NCBI RefSeq assembly: GCF_000427865.1
Contig: NZ_ATYV01000004.1
Location: 62,001 to 126,000, forward strand
Length of the DNA stretch: 64,000 nt
DNA from: Corynebacterium sputi DSM 45148
Lineage (GTDB): Bacteria; Actinomycetota; Actinomycetes; Mycobacteriales; Mycobacteriaceae
Reading direction: 5' to 3'
Shown: in pieces, positions 56,756-64,000 of the stretch
Numbering within the stretch: the first letter of the stretch is position 1
How the letters are laid out: the number at the start of each line of letters is the position of its first letter
Notes under the pieces: generated by a model
What the model was told of the DNA's origin: nothing
The model's database searches: none
The model's input: the letters and a program-made list of their open reading frames with translations, nothing else
Translations under genes and position numbers: made by a program

Positions 56756-57916
56756 CTACAACCCCAATCCGCGAGCGATGAGCATGAGCTGGACCTCGGT
56801 GGTGCCTTCGCCGATCTCCAGGATCTTCGAGTCGCGGTAGTGACGGGCGACGCGGTACTCGTTCATGTAGCCGTATCCGCCGTGGACCTGCGTGGCATCG
56901 CGGGCATTATCCATCGCAGACTCAGACGACAGCAGCTTCGCGATGTACGCCTCCCGGCGATAATCGACGCCCTTCATCATCTTCGCTGCTGCGTCGTACC
57001 AGGCGGTGCGGGCAGCATGAGCGCGTGCCTCCATGCGGGCAATCTTGAACGACACTGCCTGATACTCAGAGATGGAACGGCCCATCGACTTACGTTCCTT
57101 CGCGTACTTCACTGATTCATCGACGCATCCCTGCGCGACTCCAGTGGCAAGGGCTGCGATGGCGATACGTCCCTCCGCCAGGATGGACAGGAAGTTCGCG
57201 TAGCCGCGGCCACGCTCACCAAGCAGGTTCTCCTTCGGCACTCGCACGTCCTTGAACGTCAGCGGGTGGGTATCGGAGGAGTTCCAGCCGACCTTGTCGT
57301 AGGCCGGCTCCGCGGTGAACCCTTCAGTGCCAGCGGGAACAATGATCGTGGAGATCTCCTTCTTCCCGTTCTCCTTCTGGCCGGTGACGGCGGTGACGGT
57401 GACCAGCGAGGTGATGTCGGTTCCGGAGTTGGTGATGAATTGCTTGCTGCCGTTGATGATGAAGTCGTCGCCGTCCTCTCGGGCAGTGGTGCGGGTGGCT
57501 CCAGCGTCCGATCCTGCTTCTGCTTCGGTCAGGCCGAAACCGCCCAGGGCCCGGCCCGTCACCAGGTCCGGCAGCCACTTCTGCTTTTGCTCTTCAGTGC
57601 CGAAGCGATAGATCGGCATAGCACCGAGTCCGACACCTGCCTCGAGGGTGATCGCCGTGGACTGGTCGACGCGGCCGAGCTCCTCCAGCGCGATGCACAG
57701 CGAGAAATAGTCGCCGCCCATGCCGCCGTATTCCTCCGGGAAGGGCAGACCGAACAGGCCCATCTCCCCCATCTGCTTCACCACGTCATAGGGGAACTGA
57801 TGGTTGCGGTAGTTCTCCGCGGCCACCGGATCGACAACGTTATCGGCAAAGTCGCGGACGACCTTCTGCAGTTCGAGGTACTCGGAGGGAAGGACAGCGG
57901 TGTTGAGGTCAGTCAT
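56756..57916 (-). CDS. Acyl-CoA dehydrogenase (FadE19-like)
   Basis: 386 residues, FAD-dependent. GFGLTEAEAGSDAGATRTTA signature, WNSSDTHPLTFKDVRVP, QVHGGYGYMNEYRVARHYRDSKI, and EIGEGTTEVQ with Glu370 in the usual catalytic-base place of short-chain enzymes; isovaleryl-CoA dehydrogenases generally place the base elsewhere. Within the leucine/itaconate operon a branched-chain substrate (isovaleryl or 2-methylbutyryl) is likely. ATG 57916 follows AAGGAG. Confidence 0.92.
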   Translation of the reverse strand: MTDLNTAVLPSEYLELQKVVRDFADNVVDPVAAENYRNHQFPYDVVKQMGEMGLFGLPFPEEYGGMGGDYFSLCIALEELGRVDQSTAITLEAGVGLGAMPIYRFGTEEQKQKWLPDLVTGRALGGFGLTEAEAGSDAGATRTTAREDGDDFIINGSKQFITNSGTDITSLVTVTAVTGQKENGKKEISTIIVPAGTEGFTAEPAYDKVGWNSSDTHPLTFKDVRVPKENLLGERGRGYANFLSILAEGRIAIAALATGVAQGCVDESVKYAKERKSMGRSISEYQAVSFKIARMEARAHAARTAWYDAAAKMMKGVDYRREAYIAKLLSSESAMDNARDATQVHGGYGYMNEYRVARHYRDSKILEIGEGTTEVQLMLIARGLGL

Positions 57917-57936
57917 GGTGTTCTCCTTGGTTCGTG

Positions 57937-59907
57937 TTATTCGTTGTTCTCTGCGGTGACTTCGGCCAGCAGCTGACCTGAACCCACCTGGTCTCCGGCG
58001 GTGACGGAGAAGGTCACTTCACCTGCATGTGGGGCGCGCAGGGTGTGCTCCATCTTCATGGCCTCTACGACAAGGACGGCATCACCTTCTTCGACGTGGG
58101 CGCCGTCCTCCACTGACACTGCAATGACCGAACCGGGCATCGGTGAGCGCAGTTGGCCGTCTCCGGCCTCTGCATCCGCGGCCGCTCGAATGCGCGCACA
58201 ACGGCGCAGCGACCAGGCCTGGCCGCTGTCTGCGGTGACCACCCAGTACTCGCCGGTGACCGAGACCGACCACCGACGGCTGACCCCGTCGATGACGGTG
58301 CGATCGCTGTTGACCGAGGCACTGTGGGGCTCTCCCCCATCGATGACGACGGCAGCGGCCTCCGGCGTTCCAGTGACTTCCACAGTCACGTCGCCCTCCC
58401 ACCGCAATGTCGTGGCGACGGGGCCAGAGGGCCTCCATCCGTCCGGGGTCTGCCAGGGTGAGGCGGAGTCAGCGCCGCCGGCGGGCCATCGAGAGTTCAG
58501 ATCATGCATCGTGGCGGCGATGAGTGCCTCGTCAGGGATATGAGCAGCGACGAAGTCACCGGCGACCCGATCCAGCAGTCCAGTGTCGAGGGCTCCGGCG
58601 ACGACCTCTGGCACATTGATGAGATACCGGCAAAAGTCGGTATTCACTCCGACCCCGGCCACCACGGTTCCCGCAAGTGCAGCATCCAGCCGAGCCAACG
58701 CCTCGGCGCGGTCGGCGCCGTGAACGATGACTTTCATCAGCATCGGGTCGTAAAGAATACTGATCTCTGAGCCGTCAGTGATGCCGGAATCCACCCGAAC
58801 TCCAGATCCGGCGGGTTCAACCACGTGCTGTACGACGCCTCCGGTCGGCAGGAACCCTGCCGCCGGGTCCTCCGCGTAGATCCGAGCCTCGATGGAATGC
58901 CCGGTAAATTTCACGTCCTCCTGCGATAGCGGGAGCTTCAGTCCCCGAGCAATGTCGAGTTGGATCGCCACCAAGTCCAGTCCGGTGATTTCCTCCGTCA
59001 CTGGGTGCTCAACCTGAAGGCGGGTGTTCATCTCCATGAAGTAGAAGGTGTCCGGCTCATTTGCCGGGACGATGAACTCCACGGTGCCAGCACCGACGTA
59101 ACCCACAGAGCGGGCCGCATCGCACGCTGCCTGGCCGATGCGGTCGCGGGTCGCCTCATCAAGAAGCACGCTCGGTGCTTCCTCGATCACCTTTTGGTGG
59201 CGGCGCTGCAGCGAGCACTCGCGCTCACCTGCGTGGATGACCGTCCCGTGGCTGTCAGCGAGGACCTGGACCTCGATGTGCCTCGGGGTGTCTACGAAGT
59301 GCTCGAGAAAGAGTGTGTCATCGCCGAAAGCACTGGAGGCTTCGCGGCGTGCGGTGCGGAGGGCGTCGGGAAGCGAATTCGCGTCGTCGACGCGGTGCAT
59401 TCCCTTGCCTCCACCACCGGCGGATGGCTTGATGAGAACGGGAAAGCCAATGCCCGGCGCGGCGTCAATGAGGTCCGCGTCGCTCAGGCCTGGTCGGGAG
59501 ATACCCGGAACGGTGGGCACACCACGCTTCTCGACGGCCTCGCGCGCAGAAATCTTGTCACCCATCGTCTCGATCGCGCTAGCGGGTGGACCCATGAAGA
59601 TGATGCCAGCGTCTGCGCAGGCCCCAGCAAACGCTGCGTTTTCCGAGAGGAACCCGTAGCCGGGGTGGATAGCCTGAGCACCCGTGCGCGCGGCGGCGTC
59701 GATGATCTTCTCCGCGACGAGGTAGGACTCCCGTGCTGGGGACGGGCCGATGTGCACCGCCGTATCCGCCAGGTGCACGTGCGGTGCGTCGCGGTCGGCG
59801 TCGGAGTAGACGGCGACAGTGCGAACTCCCTGCTCGTGGAGGGTGCGGATGATGCGGCAGGCGATCTCGCCGCGATTGGCAACGAGAACTGTGTCGATGT
59901 AATTCAT
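57937..59907 (-). CDS. accA1: Acyl-CoA (methylcrotonyl-type) carboxylase alpha subunit AccA1
   Basis: 656 residues. Biotin carboxylase (1-~445) with ATP-grasp loop GGGGKGM (164-170), Lys160, and [15 protein letters not shown] (291-305); then BT-like linker and biotinyl domain with EAMKMEH, Lys618. Matches AccA1 of M. tuberculosis (654 residues), which pairs with AccD1 in 3-methylcrotonyl-CoA carboxylation (leucine pathway). ATG 59907 follows GGAGAATCAC, 22 nt after the accD1 stop. Confidence 0.94.
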   Translation of the reverse strand: MNYIDTVLVANRGEIACRIIRTLHEQGVRTVAVYSDADRDAPHVHLADTAVHIGPSPARESYLVAEKIIDAAARTGAQAIHPGYGFLSENAAFAGACADAGIIFMGPPASAIETMGDKISAREAVEKRGVPTVPGISRPGLSDADLIDAAPGIGFPVLIKPSAGGGGKGMHRVDDANSLPDALRTARREASSAFGDDTLFLEHFVDTPRHIEVQVLADSHGTVIHAGERECSLQRRHQKVIEEAPSVLLDEATRDRIGQAACDAARSVGYVGAGTVEFIVPANEPDTFYFMEMNTRLQVEHPVTEEITGLDLVAIQLDIARGLKLPLSQEDVKFTGHSIEARIYAEDPAAGFLPTGGVVQHVVEPAGSGVRVDSGITDGSEISILYDPMLMKVIVHGADRAEALARLDAALAGTVVAGVGVNTDFCRYLINVPEVVAGALDTGLLDRVAGDFVAAHIPDEALIAATMHDLNSRWPAGGADSASPWQTPDGWRPSGPVATTLRWEGDVTVEVTGTPEAAAVVIDGGEPHSASVNSDRTVIDGVSRRWSVSVTGEYWVVTADSGQAWSLRRCARIRAAADAEAGDGQLRSPMPGSVIAVSVEDGAHVEEGDAVLVVEAMKMEHTLRAPHAGEVTFSVTAGDQVGSGQLLAEVTAENNE

Positions 59908-59929
59908 GTGATTCTCCGTGGCCTTTTCG

Positions 59930-61510
59930 CTACATCCGGAAGAGGCCGAAGCCCTGGTGTCCGGCAGTCTCTGGCAGGGGCTTTCCGGAGGCGACGTCCA
60001 ACGCCATCCCCAGCATCCGGCGGGTGTCGGCGGGGTCGATCACACCGTCATCCCACAGTCGAGCGGTCGAATACCAGCAGCTGGACTGCTCCTCGAAGGT
60101 CTCGCGGACCGGACGCTCAAAGTCCTCCTGTTCCTGCTCGGACCACTGCCCACCGGTGCGCTCAATCTGATTGCGACGAACGGTCGACAGCGTCATCGCT
60201 GCCTGCGGTCCACCCATCACTGCGATGCGCGCATTGGGCCACATCCACATGAACCGCGGCGAGTAGGACCGGCCGCACATGGAGTAGTAACCGGCGCCGA
60301 ACGCTCCACCGATAACGACGGTGAACTTCGGAACCCGCGTCGATGCGACGGCGGTGACCATCTTCGCGCCGTGTTTGGCGATGCCGCCGGACTCGTACTC
60401 ACGACCAACCATGAATCCGGTGGTGTTCTGCAGGAAGATCAAGGGGATTCCGCGCTGGTCACACAGTTCGATGAAGTGCGCACCTTTCTGCGCGGACTCA
60501 GCGAACAACACGCCGTTGTTGGCGATGATCCCGACCTTGTGTCCGTGCAACGTCGCGAAGGCAGTAACCAGCGATGTTCCGTAGTTCGCCTTGAATTCCT
60601 TGTAGTCACCGCCGTCGACGAGGATCTCGATGACTTCGTGGACGTCGTAAGGCTGTTTCGGGTCCACCGGAACCACGTCGTAGAGGTCCTTCTGGTCGCG
60701 CGACGCCGGGGTGCTTTCCCCCACGTGCCATGCAGGCGCTGCTGGCTGCGGGAGCGTGTCGACGATGCCTCGCACAATCGCCAGCGCATCCTCGTCATCA
60801 TGAGCCAAATGATCGACGACTCCGGAGACCTTCGCGTGTAGTTCTCCTCCACCGAGCTCCTCAGGGGTGACGTCTTCGCCGGTAGCGGCCTTCACCAGCG
60901 GCGGACCGGCGAGGAAGATCGTGCCCTGGTCACCGACGATGACAGTCTCATCCGACATCGCCGGAACGTAAGCGCCACCGGCGGTGCACGACCCCATTAC
61001 TGCAGAAATCTGCGGTACCCCACGGGCAGACATGTTGGCCTGGTTGTAGAAGATCCGCCCGAAGTGCTCCTTGTCGGGGAACACTTCCTCCTGGCTCAAC
61101 AACATTGCGCCGCCTGAGTCCACTAGGTAGATGCACGGCAGATCGTTGTCATCCGCTATTTCCTGCGCCCGAAGGTGCTTCTTCACGGTCACTGGGTAAT
61201 AGGTACCGCCGGAAACCGTCGCGTCATTGGCAGCGACCATGCATCGTCTGCCATTAATGAGGCCGATACCAGCAATAATGCCCGCCGCCGGCGCTGCATC
61301 TCCATACATGCCGTTGGCCGCAAGAGGCGCGAACTCAAGAAAAGGGCTGCCAGGGTCCAACAACTCAGTAATGCGGTCCCGCGGGAGCAATTTGCCTCGC
61401 TCCATATGGCGGGCGCGAGCCTTTTCAGATCCTCCCTGTGCAGCGAGCGCCAGCCTGTCACGGAGGTCTCGGACCAGCCCCTCGTGCTGCTCCCGATTTG
61501 TTGTCGCCAT
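59930..61510 (-). CDS. accD1: Acyl-CoA (methylcrotonyl-type) carboxylase beta subunit AccD1
   Basis: 526 residues. Carboxyltransferase: [20 protein letters not shown] (acyl-CoA oxyanion loop), [22 protein letters not shown] and [14 protein letters not shown] (second half). Pairs with accA1, forming the leucine catabolic carboxylase with CitE, MaoC and FadE below. ATG 61510 follows GGAAGTGGGA. The frame stays open into the antisense of the next gene, which is not coding. First gene of the minus-strand operon. Confidence 0.94.
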   Translation of the reverse strand: MATTNREQHEGLVRDLRDRLALAAQGGSEKARARHMERGKLLPRDRITELLDPGSPFLEFAPLAANGMYGDAAPAAGIIAGIGLINGRRCMVAANDATVSGGTYYPVTVKKHLRAQEIADDNDLPCIYLVDSGGAMLLSQEEVFPDKEHFGRIFYNQANMSARGVPQISAVMGSCTAGGAYVPAMSDETVIVGDQGTIFLAGPPLVKAATGEDVTPEELGGGELHAKVSGVVDHLAHDDEDALAIVRGIVDTLPQPAAPAWHVGESTPASRDQKDLYDVVPVDPKQPYDVHEVIEILVDGGDYKEFKANYGTSLVTAFATLHGHKVGIIANNGVLFAESAQKGAHFIELCDQRGIPLIFLQNTTGFMVGREYESGGIAKHGAKMVTAVASTRVPKFTVVIGGAFGAGYYSMCGRSYSPRFMWMWPNARIAVMGGPQAAMTLSTVRRNQIERTGGQWSEQEQEDFERPVRETFEEQSSCWYSTARLWDDGVIDPADTRRMLGMALDVASGKPLPETAGHQGFGLFRM

Positions 61511-61528
61511 CAGTTCCCACTTCCGTGA

Positions 61529-61564
61529 ATTAACATTAACTAACCGATATGGGGCCAGATTAAC
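61529..61564. promoter_or_regulatory. Three ATTAAC repeats between accD1 and the truncated accA
   Basis: ATTAAC at 61529-61534, 61535-61540 and 61559-61564. The first two lie 20-30 nt upstream of accD1, where the core promoter is expected; the third abuts the GTG of the divergent gene. A shared repressor site is plausible. Confidence 0.4.
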
Positions 61565-62941
61565 GTGACGCAGGACACACGGCAAGAGTTTGTTCCGAAA
61601 ATGAAGATGGCAAGGAAAACAAAAGCCAGACTCCAGGCGTTTACGCCGAAAACCATTATCGGCATGCGAGAGAGGCTTTTCGACGCAGCCCGCGCCGCCG
61701 CAGACGCCATCGGCTACGAAGGCGCCGGCACCGTGGAGTTCCTCGCGGACGCCAAGGGTGAGTTCTTCTTCCTTGAGGTCAACACCCGACTTCAGGTCGA
61801 GCACCCAGTCACCGAGGCAACCACCGGGCTGGATCTGGTGGCGTTGCAGCTCTCGGTCGCTGCTGGGCATCCGCTCCCCTCCCTCGAGCCCCCAGAGGCG
61901 CTCGGTTGGTCGGTGGAGGCCCGCCTCTACGCCGAAGATCCTTCCAATGAATACCGGCCGATGTCCGGAAACCTCACGGCACTGGAATTCGACGATGTCG
62001 TCGCTGAATTCCAAGGTCCGGGTTTCCCAGGTATCCGCCTCGACACCGGCGTCGACCCCTCGCCGGGTGCTCCTGCGCATGTCGGCGTGCACTACGACGC
62101 AATGCTGGCGAAGGTTATCTCTTGGGGGCAGACCCGTGGTGAAGCAGTGGCCCGTTTGGCAGCGTCGCTGCGCCGCGCCCGCATCCACGGTCTCGACACC
62201 AACCGCGCATTACTGGTCCGGATTTTGGAGGACCCGGAGTTCTGCTCCGGTGACTTCGACACTGGGTTCCTGTCCGGGGATCGGTTCGAGGCTCTCACCG
62301 AGCCGCTTCTCGACGCCTCCGCCACCTCCCTCAGCTCCATTGCCGCAGCAGCAGCTCTTGACGAGATCGCTGGTGCCTCCGGGCCGCTGTCCAACTTCCC
62401 GCTCGGCTTCCGCAATGTCGGCACCTCGTCTTCCTCTCGTCGTTTCCTGTTGGGCGAAGAAGAAATCACCGTTGCTTTACGACGTTCCCGTTCCTCCACC
62501 GTCGCCGCCGACGACCCGGAGATCAGCATCGAGTCCGTCGATGTGGTTCCCACCGCCGGCGGTGCCGCCAAAGCCACTGTCCGTATCAACCGGGCCGGGC
62601 TCAACCGAGTTTTCCGAGTGCAGTTGCACGCAGACGGCTCACTTGGGGTCGACTCCGGACTCGGCCCGCTGTCCCTGACCGTCCTGCCTCGCTTCGAAGA
62701 CCCGGCTGACGCAGTTGCCGAGGGTTCTCTGTTGGCACCGATGCCAGGTTCGGTCACTGCCGTACACGTTGCAGTCGGAGACACCGTGTCCAAGGCCGAC
62801 ATCCTGCTGTCGCTCGAGGCCATGAAGATGGAGCACGGCATCCGGGCCGGCTCAGACGGTGAAGTCACCGAACTAGCCGTGTCCGTCGGCGACCAGGTTG
62901 AATCCGGCAAGGTCCTCGCAGTGGTCGAATCCGGCGCTTAA
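61565..62941 (+). pseudogene. N-terminally truncated acyl-CoA carboxylase alpha subunit
   Basis: 458 codons, uninterrupted. Homology to AccA begins near codon 35 ([23 protein letters not shown]), equal to about residue 255 of AccA1. The missing part holds the ATP-grasp glycine loop and Lys ligands. What remains is the last third of the carboxylase domain ([29 protein letters not shown]), the linker and an intact biotinyl domain (EAMKMEH, Lys421). The first ~33 codons are unrelated and less GC-rich. Either a recent pseudogene or a biotin-carrier remnant; an acyl-CoA dehydrogenase follows 60 nt downstream. No start with a good ribosome site was seen. Confidence 0.75.
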
Positions 62942-63001
62942 CGCCTCATCGACCTGCACACACAACACCTCACAGACACACCACTTTCTCAAGGAGAGAA
63001 C

Positions 63002-64000
63002 ATGTCCAATCCCCTGAACTTCACCGAGACCTCCGAGCACCGCGACCTACGTAAGGCGGTGGCCGGCGTTGGTGAGAAGTACGGCGCGAAGTACATGTAT
63101 GCCAAGGCCGACGAGGGTGAATACCCGATGGAGCTGTGGAAGGAAGCCGGCGAGCTGGGCTTCATCGGAGTGAACCTCCCAGAGGAGTACGGCGGCGGCG
63201 GTGCAGGCATCACTGAGTTGGCAATTGTCCAGCGCGAACTGGCCACCCATGGCGCTCCGCTGCTGATGCTGGAGGTCTCCCCGGCCATTATCGGCACGAT
63301 CATTAACACTGCCGGTACTGAGGAGCAGAAGCAGCGCTGGCTGCCGGGTATCGCCTCCGGCGAGTACATCGCAGCCTTTGGAATTACCGAGCCGGACGCT
63401 GGCACGAACACTCACAAGATCACCACCACGGCTCACATGGAAAATGGCGAATGGGTAATTAGCGGTCAGAAGACGTTCGTCTCGGGCGTGGACGTCGCTG
63501 ACTCCGTTCTCATCGTCGCCCGCGTGAAAAACGAGGAGACCGGCAAGTACACCCCGGGCCTCTTCATGGTTCCGACCAACTCGGACGGATTCACCGCCCA
63601 TCAGATCCCGATGGAAGTGAAGCTTGCCGAGTGGCAGTTCCAGTTGTTCCTGGATGAGGTGCGCATCCCCGAGGACAACCTCATCGGATCCTTAGACACC
63701 GGCATGACCCAGCTCTTTATGGGCCTGAACCCGGAGCGCATCATGGCAACTGCCATGGCCGTAGGCAGTGCTGAATACGCTCTGCGCATCGCCACCGAGT
63801 ACGCCAAGACCCGCGCCGTCTTCGGCCAGCCAATCGGAGCCCACCAGGGAGTCTCCCACCCGCTGGCCCAGTGCCGGATCGAACTGGAGTTGGCGAAACT
63901 CATGGGAGAAAAGGCCGCGTCACTGTTCGACGCCGGTGACATCTTCGAAGCGGCAAACATGGCCAAGTATGCCGCGGGTGAGATCTCCGCGAAGGCACTG
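63002..64000 (+). CDS. Acyl-CoA dehydrogenase, C-terminus outside window
   Basis: 333 residues shown. ATG 63002 follows AAGGAGAGAAC. Typical blocks: GFIGVNLPEEYGGGGAG, AFGITEPDAGTNTHKITTTA, VISGQKTFVSGVD, and LDEVRIPEDNLIG; the catalytic base lies beyond the window end or in the last helices. Only 46% of its neighbours' type is recognisable beyond the family: it is not closely similar to the FadE at 56756-57916. It forms a plus-strand pair with the truncated carboxylase gene. Confidence 0.9.
   Translation, partial: MSNPLNFTETSEHRDLRKAVAGVGEKYGAKYMYAKADEGEYPMELWKEAGELGFIGVNLPEEYGGGGAGITELAIVQRELATHGAPLLMLEVSPAIIGTIINTAGTEEQKQRWLPGIASGEYIAAFGITEPDAGTNTHKITTTAHMENGEWVISGQKTFVSGVDVADSVLIVARVKNEETGKYTPGLFMVPTNSDGFTAHQIPMEVKLAEWQFQLFLDEVRIPEDNLIGSLDTGMTQLFMGLNPERIMATAMAVGSAEYALRIATEYAKTRAVFGQPIGAHQGVSHPLAQCRIELELAKLMGEKAASLFDAGDIFEAANMAKYAAGEISAKAL

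Noticed and set aside
61640..61655. GGCG-TTTA-CGCC hairpin as attachment or dif-like site
   Set aside because: Four-base arms only; no repeat partner in the window.
59930..62188. Frame of accD1 open to 62188 (752 codons)
   Set aside because: The extra part is antisense to the truncated accA; accD1 starts at ATG 61510 with a ribosome site.

Overview
The window is from a mycolic-acid actinobacterium (order Mycobacteriales), most likely a Corynebacterium. Coding sequence is GC-rich with many GTG starts. Gene order from 1 to about 52.2 kb tracks the Mycobacterium tuberculosis block Rv3194c-Rv3267 almost gene for gene, but with losses typical of corynebacteria: no F420 genes between whiB2 and the GDP-mannose/NDP-sugar gene, no nudC or channel gene between uvrD2 and adnB, no whiB7. 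Two WhiB genes sit in the corynebacterial whcE (next to sigH) and whcD positions. These assignments rest on recalled family knowledge; no search was run.

Layout. 1-4 kb: PDZ/Lon-like membrane protease (cut by the window edge), a zinc-dependent metalloprotease family protein, a YgjP-like metallopeptidase and a RiPP-cyclodehydratase-like protein. 4-5.7 kb: secreted SGNH esterase and an SDR-like protein, where whiB7 and an ABC1 kinase would lie in mycobacteria. 5.7-16.6 kb (minus): DUF3107 - DUF3152 - TIGR02569 - adnA - adnB - uvrD2, a DNA-repair run with overlapping genes. 16.7-20.4 kb: DEAD-box helicase with a beta-propeller partner, then small membrane proteins. 20.4-23.3 kb: whcE with a long leader, the ribosomal miniprotein bL37, rshA-sigH, and ybaK. 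23.3-29 kb: SRAP protein, aroA-rsgA, desaturase with its ferredoxin-type reductase. 29-34.8 kb: DUF6912, HAD phosphatase, Rv3235-family protein, secA1, hpf, comF. 34.9-41.1 kb (minus): sahH-tmk-mtrA-mtrB-lpqB. 41.2-50.5 kb: DUF4259 protein, lipoprotein, then mannose and rhamnose sugar-nucleotide genes (manA, SIS/TobH-like, manB, manC, wbbL, rmlD) with DUF3499, a degenerate metallopeptidase and whcD. 50.6-52.2 kb: LCP ligase.

From 52.3 kb the content changes to acyl-CoA catabolism: thiolase, then a minus-strand operon accD1-accA1-fadE-maoC-citE-fadD that matches the M. tuberculosis leucine/itaconate locus (Rv2505c-Rv2498c). Divergent from it is a second carboxylase alpha subunit that lacks its whole N-terminal ATP-grasp half, followed by another acyl-CoA dehydrogenase that runs off the window.

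As a system the window joins envelope building (GDP-mannose and dTDP-rhamnose supply, rhamnosyl linker transferase, LCP ligase, Sec export, MtrAB-LpqB control of wall and division) with redox stress control (SigH/RshA, WhcE), end-resection DNA repair (AdnAB, UvrD2) and fatty/branched acyl-CoA metabolism. No tRNA, rRNA, CRISPR array or intact insertion sequence was seen. The most interesting points are the decapitated carboxylase gene, a dockerin/EF-hand-like calcium loop in the SecA tail, an anti-sigma factor lacking its zinc histidine, a CTG-started rsgA, and a large set of leaderless promoters.
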